Both the position numbers and the translations under genes were made by a program. A stretch of DNA of 64,000 nucleotides, taken from Arcuatula senhousia (Eukaryota > Mollusca > Bivalvia > Mytilida > Mytilidae). Location: the NCBI GenBank assembly GCA_963971305.1, contig OZ020313.1:19231260-19295259 (forward strand), read 5' to 3'. Below the pieces are notes generated by a model. It was not told the DNA's origin, made no database searches, and saw nothing but the letters and a program-made list of their open reading frames with translations. The first letter of the stretch is position 1, and the number at the start of each line of letters is the position of its first letter. Positions 10,669-22,029 of the stretch are shown here, piece by piece.

Positions 10669-11990
10669 ATAATAGTAAAGTGACGGAATGTCAATTTTGT
10701 CAATTTTTGAAAAATTTAAATGACCCATCTGTCACATAGATTTAGAAAAGCTGTTTGATAAGCAAAATCATTCTTCTTTCCAGAAATGAATGTCGTCGCC
10801 ATAAATTCTGGTGCCATCATGTCTAAAATCAAGGTCAAAGGTCATGAGTGAAAAACGTTCCATGAAGTACGAAATGTTTTAAACGCGTTAAAATCTGAAA
10901 AAAGGGAACCAAAATAAAAGCAACACCAAAAACGGTAATAATAAAGCACTATAAAGCTATTACAAGAAAAAAAATGTCTCAAATGGCAGCATAGACGCTA
11001 CATCCGGTCTGCTAAAACTGTATGCAAAATTGGTATTTTCTAATAAACAAAAATAGTTTTTTATCTTTATTTTATTGACATTTTGATTTTGTTTTTGTTC
11101 ACACGATTAGCTGTGTTACCCAGCTTCATTATGGCAAATGATTTTACGGAACTTTATTCACGTATTTGAAAATCTGACAGAGTTTCCGTCACAGGTCAAG
11201 ATACATGAAAAAAATAAAAGTCGAATATATTGGGATATTTTTTTGAATATTCCATCAGGATGGCAAAACAAAATAGGATAGTATAAAATTCAGTATAATA
11301 AGCAATTATTTCATGTTTCATGTGTTATACAAATGGTTTACACTCCTCCCCATTAAAGAAATTTTGAACATGCAGCACAAATCAATCTGCTATTTTTCTC
11401 GTACACGTATGTATATCTGACTACATTAGTGGGTCAAGTACGGCAATTACGACGGCAGCCACCTTTTGCTGGCACAATCTCTGTGGAGCGTACCCAAAGA
11501 CAGTAAATAGAGGGCCCCCTACGGACCGATGTACCAACTTCACCCAACCCAAACCTTTGGGATATTTCTTTCTTTCTTCTATTGTTATCCCTCCATTAGC
11601 TGGAGCACCAATCAATGATGTGGATCATAGCAACTGTACGGAGAGCAACTGCGTGCATGTGCAGGGTTAAAACGTAAAATTATAAAATTAGTTCGAAGGT
11701 GCAAGGTCCAGTATATAATCGGTTCTGTTCCAGAAATAAAAGTTATAATGCCGAATACTGGGATGGAATGTCACATTACAATCCAACCCACCACCATATT
11801 TACACTGGATCACAAGGTCATTCCACTAAAAGATGGTTAGACAGCAAACACATGTGTACTAGCGTCTATATTAATATATTAACACACTACACTGCATAGC
11901 GTCCATAAGATATAAGCAAAGCATACTAATGAATATATACATGTATATATTTTGTAAAAATTATGGTACATTAATACATTAATACAAAGC
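10669..11990. other. Stretch without a supported gene
   Basis: AT-rich sequence. A 64-codon minus-strand frame at 11421-11615 has fairly balanced composition (KYPKGLGWVKLVHRSVGG), but no splice partners or family match were seen. It is not annotated as a gene. Confidence 0.4.
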
Positions 11991-12602
11991 CCCTAAGCAC
12001 ATACACCTGGAAAAATTAGGAGTATTAAAATAGCTGTCATCAGTATAGCTCTTAATTTGATGTCAATGTAAGAGACCTACATGTATATCCAACTGATAAT
12101 GAGTATAGAGGATGCTTCATTGGAATTAAGATTATCATGGATACAAATAAGGATAAAATATGGAAAAGTTTAAAATCTAAAAAAAAGTGTTTATTTGCGC
12201 TTATATGAGTATAGTTTCTCTTCACTTAACATTATACTATGTGTCAATCAAACGAACATATAATACTAAAAATAAAACGGGTAAGCTTATTAAAATCTAA
12301 AATCAATTAATCAGTGTGACACTTATAAGTTCTCCATAACTAAGCTGATGCAAGTTTTAGTATAAAACTACTTTAAGTAAAAGTTCAAGCTTAACACTCT
12401 TAAAATAGACAGCTATAGGTGGTAACCCTGATGGCAGGTATAAAAATAGAACCAATAGAACGAGGGACGAGCTAAAGATAGGGGCTTGAAATACTATATA
12501 TAAAATAATAAATACAACAACCCTTCACATACAGGGTTTAAGCTATATTAATATAAAACCGTCCCCCCTCATTGACTGACACACTGTACTGTCTCTAAAT
12601 TA

Positions 12603-15600
12603 CTAAAAAGTCAACTTCAATTGTCTACATCTCTCTCTATGAATAGCATACACCAGACATCGAGACACAGCTTCGATCTTCATACTAATGTCAGATTGCA
12701 GAATAATAGGCAACGATGGATGCGATATATCCATTAGAATCTGCATCAGATACATCTTTTGCTGGTTATGAAATATCACATTTTCTAACGCAATGTCTAT
12801 ACTCCTGATAAAAGAACGAAGTGAGTCAATGTAAGGGCTTCTTACATGATCTGTTGCTTTACAATCCAACAGGAAATGTTCAATATCTTCATCGCTTTTC
12901 TCACACAACTGACAAAGTGGACTTATCTGATGTTGATTGAATTTACTACGATTTGACTGCAATATATAAACACCGGACAAAAGTCTTGACTTAACATTTG
13001 CTTTCTGAATGGAGATTGGATCATACCCTGCACTACTCCATATCGGATGCACATTTCCGACCTTCATCGATTTACAACTAAGAAACTTCATTGTTGATTT
13101 CCCAACTGCCATTTCTTCTAATCTCTTACTCCAAAAGAGATTTATCTTCATCTTAATATTGTTTTTCCATACAAACTTGCTTGGCATATTTTCTATTAGG
13201 TCAAATACTGAATCCAGATCATATAATTCTAGTAGTTTAGCCGCATAGATGAACCAGCTGCTAGAATTTGGTCCCTTTATTATCAGTTGTCTAATTGCTA
13301 TCGATTTTTCAATATTGTCTTGACACAGTATATTTCCAAGATTTACTAGAATTAAATAGTGTATAAATGATTCAATTGGAAATTGTCCCGAGAGAATATA
13401 CACTGCAGCATCTGTCGTACGTTCTGGCAAGTTCAGAAGAGTTTTCAACTGTGATTTTTGAAACATATTGAGTTCATACATATCTTTGTTGGTTAATACC
13501 ACCGAGTCGAGACCGAAGAGCAGTCTGGGACGTACATACGTATTCCAAAGCTTCAAAATGACTTCTGGATTGGTCCCGTTATAACCATGCAGGCCAGCAC
13601 CCATGAGCGCATACGAGGTGCGTCTGGCAACTTGAATCCGATTACGAACTAGTTCCTTTGAATCATGATTCCTGTTTATTCCAATATGAGTGTACTCTGA
13701 GACTTCCTCTAGCTTTTCATCATTTAAATAAAACTCATCAACGCTGACTTTGTTCCTTTTGCTAGTAAATGTCATTACTTTCGTTTTCGTTTCAATGATG
13801 AAGTATCTTTCACAATTTGCAAAATGGCCTTGCAAATTCAGCATTATTTGCAAGCTTTGAACATTGTCTGATAGTAATATAATGTCATCAGCACATGCTG
13901 GGGATCCAATATGAATTGAGCCAATTTGAAGACCAAGATGTTTCTTTTCGTACCAGTCCATCAGAGGATTAATGAACATTTTATACAAAGATGGGGACAA
14001 TATTCCTCCTTGCCGTACGCCTTGCTCTTCCAGAAAAGCGCGTGAAAACTCACCCTCCCATTTTACTTTTGATTGAAGTTTTTGGTACCAGTTATAGACA
14101 ATCATCCATTCCTTTCCAGTTATGCCAGCTTCATATATTTTATGCAACAACGAATCATGCCAGACGACATCAAATGCCTTTGAGGCGTCAATGAATGCAG
14201 CATATAGCTTCTTGCCACTATCCCTAGCGTCAGATATCGCCTCAGTCAATATGAGCGCTGCGTTTGTAGGTGAAACATTTTTGGTGAATCCACGTTGCAG
14301 GTCATTTTGTGTTTTCTCAATTATCGGACTTATACGTGATAGAAACAGAGCTTCGAAAACTTTGCCAATTATGCTGCATACTGTTATTCGTCTGTACGAA
14401 TTGGGTTCCTCTAGAGGCTTATTATGTTTCTTATATATCGGGGTGATTATCCCTGATCGAAATACATTAGGTATATCACAGTCAGACCATATTCGTTCGA
14501 AAATCTTCTTTAAGATGTCAATAACTACTTCACCACCATAGACTAAGTGTTCGCTAGTTATGTACTGCTCATCTGGAGCTTTTCCGGACTTTAATTGATT
14601 GACAGTTTTCAAAATCTCTTCTGTTGTAAAAGTGATGCCCTCTTCTGAATTTACGGTAGACTTCAGGATCGACTTGATGTCTGCTTCTATACGGGTTTTG
14701 TATTCATCAGGGAATGCCGGGTTCTGTGATGCTTTGCTCAGGTTCTCAAAATAATCTGCCCATCCATTTCGAATGTCAGTTGGTGATTCCAGACACACAT
14801 CATCAACAATCAACTTTAATAGCTTTCTACATTTCCCATTTCGCTGTAAATTAATAAGTCTATGGAATAATTTTTGATCAGATGTGTGAGCGTTCATTAT
14901 CTCAGAGTACAGTTTATACTTTCTGCTGGCTTCCAGATGTCTATTTGCCCGACGCAACTTTTTCTTTGCACGTTTACTTTTAACCCATAGTTCATTGTTC
15001 TCACTTTTTTCACCGCCATCTTCCTTGAAGAGCCAATACGCATGTTTACTGTCTTTACATAATTGTAAAACTTCTGGAGTCCAATGTTGTTTTGTTTTTT
15101 TCTTCTTACGCTTTGTTTGATTTGGTACGCTACAAGCTTGTTTGGCACTGTTTGTTAGAGCGTCGGAAATCAGCTGTATCTTATCATCAATAGAACCATC
15201 ATTTATATCTATCTTATTGAGTTGTTCCGTGACAAGGTTTTGATACTGATTCAAATCACATTTCTGCCAATTTATTCTATATTTCGTGGGCTCGGGACAG
15301 CTTTCAATAATAACTTCAACATCAGCCATAAGCTTACAAACTGTTAGATGTCCAACTGTAGGGACATGCGTTGATAAATTTATTCCAGACTGATTGTATA
15401 TTTTTATGTCAGTAATTAGGTTCTCACACCTGCTGTTTACTAGGATATAGTCAATCTGTGATGTATCAATCTGATTGTGGTGGTAAAAAGTACTCTTTTT
15501 AGGGTAGTTCCTTGGTACACCAATTTCTAGATCTCTCAATGCATTAATAAATATTTTGTCTCTTGTAGATTGTTGCTTTCTTGATAGGGATGCATTCATA

Positions 15601-16292
15601 TCTCCTAGTATAACAATGTGAAAGTCACTAAATTTGTGGATGATTTCTGACAGTTCATCGATACATTGTCTATATTTCAAATCATACTCTTTGTTGCCTG
15701 CGCTTGGCATATATACTGAGATCAAACATAATGGAATAGGCTTGTTGTTTAATGTAATGACACAAATTCTTTCGCTGCCATCCATTTTTATCTCTGTGAC
15801 TTTATCAAATTCCTTCTTCCATAAAAATCCGCACCCACCCCACCCCCTTGACCTTTGTCTACTGGATACTGGTTCAAATTCATCAGTACATTTAATAAAG
15901 CTAATACAATCATTCTTTTCTGCAAAATCTTCAATATAGGATTTTTCAAAAGTCCATAGCCAGTGCTCCTGAATGGCTAGTATATCTACATCCTTAAGAA
16001 GTTCTGATACATAGATGGAGTTGGTGGTAATGTTCTCAACATTGAAGGTTGCAATCCGTAGCTTTGTAGTATTGGATGATAGCTCTGTATCTGGGGTGGG
16101 TGTCTCATCACTTGGTGGTTGAGTATTGGAGGATATATTGGTTGACGAATTGTATTCATATGATTGTTTACTTGTGTTGGTAAGTTTTGATATTGATTGA
16201 TGGTCTGACTGGGTATATTTGTTTGTTGGCTTTGCTTTTTCTTCCGATGTCTTGGTGGACGTCGTTTCATCCGGCTTTTGACTAAAAAATGC
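12603..16292 (-). CDS. LINE ORF2: AP-endonuclease and reverse transcriptase polyprotein
   Basis: The frame is open from 16292 to the TAG at 12603-12605, about 1,229 codons. The first in-frame ATG is at 15785, giving 1,060 residues, but endonuclease motifs lie upstream of it (LRIATFNVENI, then LAIQEHWLW and SRGWGGCGFLW). So translation must begin earlier or by a link to ORF1. Past that ATG come the endonuclease motifs VILGDMNASL, TSQIDYILV and STHVPTVGHL, then reverse transcriptase with SGKAPDEQYITSEH, FIDASKAFD (motif A), GVRQGGILSPSLYK (motif B) and ACADDIILLSD (catalytic motif C). Near the C-terminus is CQLCEKSDEDIEHFLLDC, a zinc-ribbon-like motif common in such ORF2 proteins. Family knowledge: the protein nicks target DNA and copies the element RNA into it. 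There are no internal stops, so the insertion is fairly recent, and the clade (jockey/CR1/I group) is not fixed. Confidence 0.92.
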   Translation of the reverse strand, partial: AFFSQKPDETTSTKTSEEKAKPTNKYTQSDHQSISKLTNTSKQSYEYNSSTNISSNTQPPSDETPTPDTELSSNTTKLRIATFNVENITTNSIYVSELLKDVDILAIQEHWLWTFEKSYIEDFAEKNDCISFIKCTDEFEPVSSRQRSRGWGGCGFLWKKEFDKVTEIKMDGSERICVITLNNKPIPLCLISVYMPSAGNKEYDLKYRQCIDELSEIIHKFSDFHIVILGDMNASLSRKQQSTRDKIFINALRDLEIGVPRNYPKKSTFYHHNQIDTSQIDYILVNSRCENLITDIKIYNQSGINLSTHVPTVGHLTVCKLMADVEVIIESCPEPTKYRINWQKCDLNQYQNLVTEQLNKIDINDGSIDDKIQLISDALTNSAKQACSVPNQTKRKKKKTKQHWTPEVLQLCKDSKHAYWLFKEDGGEKSENNELWVKSKRAKKKLRRANRHLEASRKYKLYSEIMNAHTSDQKLFHRLINLQRNGKCRKLLKLIVDDVCLESPTDIRNGWADYFENLSKASQNPAFPDEYKTRIEADIKSILKSTVNSEEGITFTTEEILKTVNQLKSGKAPDEQYITSEHLVYGGEVVIDILKKIFERIWSDCDIPNVFRSGIITPIYKKHNKPLEEPNSYRRITVCSIIGKVFEALFLSRISPIIEKTQNDLQRGFTKNVSPTNAALILTEAISDARDSGKKLYAAFIDASKAFDVVWHDSLLHKIYEAGITGKEWMIVYNWYQKLQSKVKWEGEFSRAFLEEQGVRQGGILSPSLYKMFINPLMDWYEKKHLGLQIGSIHIGSPACADDIILLSDNVQSLQIMLNLQGHFANCERYFIIETKTKVMTFTSKRNKVSVDEFYLNDEKLEEVSEYTHIGINRNHDSKELVRNRIQVARRTSYALMGAGLHGYNGTNPEVILKLWNTYVRPRLLFGLDSVVLTNKDMYELNMFQKSQLKTLLNLPERTTDAAVYILSGQFPIESFIHYLILVNLGNILCQDNIEKSIAIRQLIIKGPNSSSWFIYAAKLLELYDLDSVFDLIENMPSKFVWKNNIKMKINLFWSKRLEEMAVGKSTMKFLSCKSMKVGNVHPIWSSAGYDPISIQKANVKSRLLSGVYILQSNRSKFNQHQISPLCQLCEKSDEDIEHFLLDCKATDHVRSPYIDSLRSFIRSIDIALENVIFHNQQKMYLMQILMDISHPSLPIILQSDISMKIEAVSRCLVYAIHRERCRQLKLTF

Positions 16293-16815
16293 TCACTGTC
16301 ATTATTTACTATTTCCTTGGTCTCCTGAGAACTTACGACTTTTGGCACGGATTGATTGTCATTTTCTGCTATTATATCTTTATCTAAGACATCTATGACA
16401 AGGCTGTTGCTTTTATTACAGTTTTCAGACGATGTTAAATCTACATCGCTACTCCTATCAGGCGGTATTAGGTCAACTCTGTTTCTATGACAAGACTCCA
16501 CATTTTCAACAGGGATCTTTTTGTGACTATCCTGTCTTTCACTACAGTTTACATTATTGTTTATAGTAATTCCTCTTTCTGCATTTTGTGACTGTGATAT
16601 CTTAAGTTCAAGAAGAGAAAGTCTTGATTCCATTAGCTTTATATCATACTGCATGTTACAATTGTGACCTTGACACGGACTTCTATTTTGGAAGTTATTT
16701 TTACCTGGATCACTATTCTCTTGTAACGCTTGTGATTGTTCTAGGTCTCTGATCTTCTTTTCCAGTGTAAGTATATATGATTGAGCACTTGCCAGTTTTT
16801 TACTAGTTTCACGGA
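15986..16815 (-). CDS. LINE ORF1 (5'-truncated) with coiled coil and basic region
   Basis: The frame is open from the junction at 16815 to the TAG at 15986-15988. It starts with a heptad-like stretch (KKLASAQSYILTLEKKIRDL) and continues past the in-frame Met at 16654 into a second one (MESRLSLLELKISQSQN). An acidic, Ser/Asn-rich linker leads to a basic patch (KSRMKRRPPRHRKKK) suited to RNA binding, then a Gln/Pro-rich end. It overlaps ORF2 by 307 nt in a different frame. ORF1 proteins of LINEs bind element RNA; that role is inferred here from position and composition. Confidence 0.7.
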
Positions 16816-17149
16816 AAAACCGGAAGTTGAGTCCAGTTTGAAAGGTGTTGTGGAAAGATAAACTGAAACTGTCTTCAAAGAGTCAAGATTTCTCTCGAGA
16901 AGCATATTAAGGATGTTGAATTTAATTTTTATTTAATAGAAAAGTCATTTTCAAGCAAATTGACGTGCTGCAAGTAATTGGCAAGACTTAGCAAACAAAA
17001 TTAAATGAAACTCTTGAAATTATATATTCTCGACACCCCATTATTGATAGAAACAAGTGCCTGTGTCTAAAGGGTCTTAAAATATTTTCTTCAGTCATAC
17101 AGTGTCGTGACAATGAACTGGACATTAATTACAACTATACTTTGTTTAA

Positions 17150-17852
17150 GGGGTACAGGTAATCAATCCTCGTCTTGTTTTATTTCTCTCTCGCGTATAC
17201 GGTTATTTATTCGCTTTATTTCGTTCTCTTGTTTTACATCGACCCGAGTATACAATTAATTTACAATACAATTAATTTACAATTCATTTCTTTTATAGCA
17301 TTTTTGAAAATTCAAAAAAAAAAATACAATGCATGCTTGCAAACTTTTATGCTAAATGTTCTTTGTCATAAGACTAAAAAAATATTGGACTAGCTTCAGA
17401 TTTGACCAGTTCAAACATTTTCTACATGGAAAGTTAGTAAATTTGTGTTGTCAAATTTTTTCACACTTTGAAAGACCAATTTTTTCTTACCTTTTTCCAG
17501 TGTAAAAAAATCAAATTTGCACTTGGAATTGAGTTCCAAAATTTTTATGACACTTAATTGGACCAATGAACTGTAATTTTGTACCACTAAAGTATCTATA
17601 ACTCTTAAGGATTTACCAGGTCAGTTTGTTAAAAGCAGACACTATTTTTAAGGGACTGGTATATTCGTATGACATGAAACGTCAGGGACGATAATTGTAT
17701 ACTCGTACCTAATATTGGGGTGATTTCGTTTTCTTTTTTAAACGATTTCGCTAGATTTCGTTTTCTTACTTTACAGATTTCGTTTTCTTACTTAACTGCT
17801 TTACCGATTTTGTTTTCTTCGTTTCTATTCGTTTTTCAGTTTACAGGTACCC
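17150..17852 (+). mobile_element. GGGTAC short element, interrupted by another insertion
   Basis: Same family and same ends as 10099-10325 (aaggggtacaggtaa to gtttacaggtaccc). It is longer only because a second TIR element lies inside it. Confidence 0.6.
17243..17708. mobile_element. ~465-bp TIR element inserted in duplicated copy 2
   Basis: The perfect 14-bp inverted repeats CGAGTATACAATTA (17245-17258) and TAATTGTATACTCG (17692-17705) bound sequence absent from copy 1, where ttacatc runs on to gatttcgttttc. No coding capacity. The superfamily is unknown, and the exact ends are uncertain by a few bases. Confidence 0.8.
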
Positions 17853-18650
17853 TTTTATTATTTGATAAATACGATGTCTTTAATTTATAATTGCTTGTAA
17901 CAAGAGCAAATAGAAACAGCCTTTATATACCCGATGCCAACAGGGCTGGGGCGGGGATATAGTGTTTGTTTAGTTTATTCGATCGTTCATTTAGGACTAT
18001 GGTTTTGTTTGTGTCAATAAATTAGCTTTATTACCCTTAGTTATATTCATTTGGATTTCGTTTGATTTTTGGCATTTTAAACCTCTTTTGAAATGTGGAT
18101 TTCCTAAGTTTGAGTTCTAGTGCTGCTGATGAGGAATAATTTTCCGAAATGGCCATACAGCTCATAAAAATTGATTGCAGTTGGAGTTAACATATGTGTT
18201 GTGGTCTCATGTTCATTTCGATACATATCCTTTCATAAATTATATGTAACTTAGCAACTGCACATCATGGAGGGATGATATATGGTCAGTGCGTACATTT
18301 TGAAAAGTACCCTGCATCAATGACAAAACATTTTCTGCATGAATGAAACAGATTTAAGCTTCTTTGGTGGATCTAGGAATATGTCTTCAATAGTAATCAG
18401 CATCCGTTCTTAAATCATTACCTTGACCTAAATTTTCCGCATGAATGACTAAGATTTATAAACGTTTTATAATGGTTCATACCTCAACAACTGCAACTGA
18501 AAATGATTAACGGATGATATTGGATCATGGTCAGTAGGAACAAGAAAAATATTATATAGAATCGCTTTATATTCAATCAAAGGCTCTCAAGGGCAAAAAT
18601 CAGATACAATGATCATGTAAATTATGTTCACTATATGAATATACAATAAA

Positions 18651-18732
18651 GGTAATAACAAAATTACCGAACTTGGAGAATCAATCTCAAATCTCCATAA
18701 GACGAGACAAAACAAGGAGAAAAATCAAAGAC
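18651..18732 (-). repeat. Dispersed repeat shared with 3.25 kb and 23.79 kb
   Basis: Reverse-strand copy of the catttgagattgattctcca repeat. The adjoining 18733-18850 (aaaccaggtttttaggcacg) may belong to the same family but has no second copy in the window. Confidence 0.7.
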
Positions 18733-18877
18733 CGCAATGGTCCTGACTTGGTACAGGCATTTCAAAAGAAATGTTGGGTTAAACCAGGTTTTTAGGCACG
18801 CCAAACCTCTCTCTTCCATTGCGATCTTTGATATATAATTGAGCACAGGACAGGTCAGAGCACCTTAAGATATATAT

Positions 18878-19023
18878 ACAATAATAGTACATTGACTCGA
18901 AATAAAATTTTTATACGGATGAGGCTTAGAAACAGGAAAACGCGAGGGTCTCCCGAGCGTTTTCTTGTTTCGAGCCGAATTCGTATAAAATAATTTTATT
19001 TCGAGTCAGTGTACTATTATTGT
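18878..19023. mobile_element. Foldback element, ~146 bp
   Basis: The left arm acaataatagtacattgact and its continuation cgaaataaaat are mirrored by attttatttcgagtcagtgt and actattattgt on the right. The centre holds gaaacaggaaaacgc and gcgttttcttgtttc, so nearly the whole element folds on itself. Confidence 0.8.
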
Positions 19024-19662
19024 GTTTATACTGCATTACTTTTTTTATTTTGTTCGACGTGTTTTTTAACAAAATGAATAAATTGAAAAAATCAATAAAT
19101 CACCCCACGGCGACCCTCTCTCCTTGTATGGTCATAACACCTGTCAATTTGGCCTACTTGATACGTCCAACCTGGTTAATCTGGAATCGAAGTGCATGAA
19201 TTTGACCTTAGAATCCGATATCGTCCCTGTGTCTGGACAGATTTATTCGAGTTGCATGATTGTGTCCATACTATTAAAATGGCGTTGAAAATGTAAAAAA
19301 TCTATATCCTTAACATGTATAGGTTGTGTTTAAAACCTGAACACTTTTCAAAGTAAATATGGTAAAGCTAAACAAAGATTTGAACATGTTTCACATAAAA
19401 AAAATATCAATCTCAGAAATTTTCGTCAAGTAATCCTAAGCATGTTTGAATACTACATGTAAACGTGTTTAAAGTTCAACACAAATTATGCGTTTAGGAT
19501 TGCAAAGAAATGTATTGCTTATTTTCTGAATGATTTTTTTTTATATTATATCTAAGAACAAGTTACAAGTAAGTAGATTTTTAGAAACATTAAAAACACA
19601 AAATGCAAATAAATAATTAAGAGAGTAAACTAAAATTTATCCGATTGTATCTATAATAGTAT

Positions 19663-19837
19663 ACAGTTATTTAATGCCTGGTCATGGAGCAGTCAAAACT
19701 ATTATCCCGAGGTGCTGGAGATGATTTAGAAACTGTTCCTTGAGGCCACAGGCCGAAGGCAACAGTTCTTAAATCATCTCCTGAGCACCGAGGGCATAAT
19801 AGTTTGACTGCTCCATGAACAGGCATTAAATAACTGT
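19663..19837. mobile_element. Foldback element, ~175 bp
   Basis: Inverted arms start acagttatttaatgcctg and end caggcattaaataactgt. They continue inward with tcatggagcagtcaaa / tttgactgctccatga and gagatgattta / taaatcatctc. It is almost fully palindromic around ccttgaggccacaggccg. Confidence 0.85.
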
Positions 19838-20997
19838 TTTATTAACTTATAGAATACAGAGAGAGTGTGTGCACTCGTTTAACAGTGCGAGGTCAAAAGA
19901 ATTATGCGCGTTATGTTTCCATAAAGAGGTTCTCATAAACAAACTTAAGATAATTGTGCATGGAAATCAGTTGAGAAATCGCATGGGAATAATTTTTATT
20001 TATTATATACGAAATATATAGAAAAATTGTAATTTAATCATAACCGTAAAATACTTTTGACGTCGCTCTGTACTGCGCATCGTTTACGCGCATGGAACAG
20101 TTCGTTCCAGAAGTGAAACAGTTAACTGTTACACGCTGACGTCATTTCGAAGAAAAAATTAATGAAAACATCCAAAGTTACTTCATATGAAAAATATTCA
20201 CTATAAGTTAATAATTGAAATTAATAAATTACCGGAATGTAAAAAAAATTCCGTAATTGCAATGGTATAAGTGTACGTTAATAGATCATATTTTTTCTAT
20301 CGTCTTTCACCCAAAGATTAACATTAAAATGCTTAAGTTTTATGCAACATTTCTTTTTCTTGTTTCTTGCAGTAAATGCTAGGAATGTCAGTTCAACTGA
20401 GTCTTTCCGATTGTATTGGAACAAATGGCTGTGCCAAAAATTAAATGCTCATATACATAAAGCCATAGTAGCGCAAAATTGAAAGGTGGAAGAGAAAATA
20501 TTTGGAAATGATTGTTGCGCCAATGCTCCGGTTGATAATTGCCTTATTTGTAAATTCATAGAACATCTTCAAATATACAAGTCTGTTATAAATTTTAAAT
20601 GTAATTTTCAAACAGTAAATCATGCCAATATTTGTTTTTTTTCATACGAAAGCTTCTCATGACAAAAAATTAAAATTTCTTCGATTGCAACTGAAATCAA
20701 GTCGAGAATGTGGAAATACAAGGTCGAGGTTGGAGTTCGATTTTGAAAGGCTCAACGCGCGTGTAGAAATGATCATAAAATCATTGTGACCACCGGGTTA
20801 CCCGTGTTGACCAAATAAGTTGGCCCAAATGTAAGAAACGATAGAAAAGGGGCGTGTACTTAAAGTGATATACTGACATTGACCGTATATCACTTATCGA
20901 TATACGGTCAGTAAAATTTGACTACTTATATAGAACAATTGCAGTATAAATGTTGTTACAATTATATCATGTTATCATATATTTACTAAATACTACA

Positions 20998-21157
20998 CAG
21001 TGGCGGATCCAGAAATTCTGAAAGAGGGGGCCCACTGACTGACCTAAGAGGGGGCCCACTTTGGTCACGCTTCAATGATTTCCTATATATTCAACCAAAT
21101 TTGTCCGCCAAAAGGGGGGGGCGGGCCCCCAGGCCCCCCCCCCTGGATCCGCCTATG
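20998..21157. mobile_element. CAGTGGCGGATCCAG MITE with 5-bp target duplication
   Basis: Ends CAGTGGCGGATCCAG and CTGGATCCGCCTATG are near-perfect inverted repeats. CTACA flanks both sides (20993-20997, 21158-21162). The interior has two gaggggggcccact-type blocks and G/C runs. Non-coding. Confidence 0.8.
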
Positions 21158-21690
21158 CTACAGCCCTTTTAGATATATGATACCAAACAGATGATTCAAG
21201 CCATATCCATACCCATTGAAAATCCATAACACACCCCTAAAATCCATAACACACCTAAAACATCCATAATATACCTCTAAATAATTTTAAATTCTCAATT
21301 TCAAAGAAAAATCAAATCTGTTCTCAAAAACAATTTTCTGAGTTGCATTTGTTTGTTACACGAGCATTAGCGAGTCATTTTCGAAATTTTAAATTTTGGT
21401 TCTTTAGTTGAATGTAATTGAAATAAAAACACTCTATGCATCCGTGGAGGTTAATAAAAGGTGAACTCTATTGCCTGAAAGCAACGATATACACTAAAAT
21501 AAATATAAATAAAAAAAACTGTATACACAACTATATTTTGTAAACTTGCCATCAGAAGATAGGAGCTTAATTTTTATGAAATTTTGTGTGCATTTATGAT
21601 AAACAACACTAATAATTCCTTAATTTAGTCATATTCATATATTGAATTAGTAATTTTTTTATATAATTTTGAAATATATGACAAACAAAA

Positions 21691-21822
21691 TATATGGCTA
21701 TTTTCATACCATACCCCATATCTCCCCGACCAATATCATATATCCTCGAGCTAAAGCTCTCGGGATAGGGATGGTACTAACGTCTCGGGAAGATATGAGA
21801 TATGATATGAAAACAGCCATAT
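21691..21822. mobile_element. Foldback element, ~132 bp
   Basis: Left arm atatggctattttcatacca and onward pairs with tatgatatgaaaacagccat on the right. A smaller palindrome (cctcgagctaaagctctcggg region) is at the centre. Confidence 0.75.
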
Positions 21823-21825
21823 CAA

Positions 21826-21968
21826 AGGCAGATCTAGGACTGGCGTACCGCCCCCCAGCTTGACAAAAAAAAAATGGTTAGGAACTGTATGAAACAGGAG
21901 GTCTCAGGAGGTTTTTTTTATATTTGCGCGCCCCCTCTGACGTTTGAAAATTTCTGGATCCGCCACAG
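21826..21968. mobile_element. Degenerate relative of the CAGTGGCGGATCC element
   Basis: It starts ggcagatctaggactggc and ends tttctggatccgccaca, the inverted terminus seen at 21157, with gcgccccctctga inside. It abuts the foldback element at 21691-21822. Confidence 0.5.
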
Positions 21969-21992
21969 CATATGATATTTTATATTTAACAC

Positions 21993-22025
<33 letters not shown>
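21993..22025. repeat. (AAT)n microsatellite
   Basis: About eleven consecutive taa/aat triplets. Confidence 0.95.
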
Positions 22026-22026
<1 letters not shown>

Positions 22027-22029
22027 TTG

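Larger units (their letters stand above)
11991..16815 (-). mobile_element. 5'-truncated APE-type LINE retrotransposon
   Basis: A minus-strand non-LTR element with ORF1 (coiled coil), ORF2 (endonuclease, reverse transcriptase, Cys/His motif) and a putative AT-rich 3' UTR downstream of 12603. The ORF1 frame is still open where it meets the duplicated segment at 16816, so the 5' end is cut off there. The 3' boundary is approximate because no clear tail or target duplication was found. Confidence 0.8.
16816..18238 (+). repeat. Direct-duplicated segment, copy 2
   Basis: Paralogue of 9453-10668, beginning exactly at the LINE 5' junction. It lacks the 283-bp TTA-flanked element of copy 1 but carries its own TIR insertion at about 17243-17708. 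Confidence 0.9.

Noticed and set aside
11421..11615. 64-codon minus-strand frame with balanced composition
   Set aside because: No splice partners, start context or recognised motif; could be a repeat or chance.
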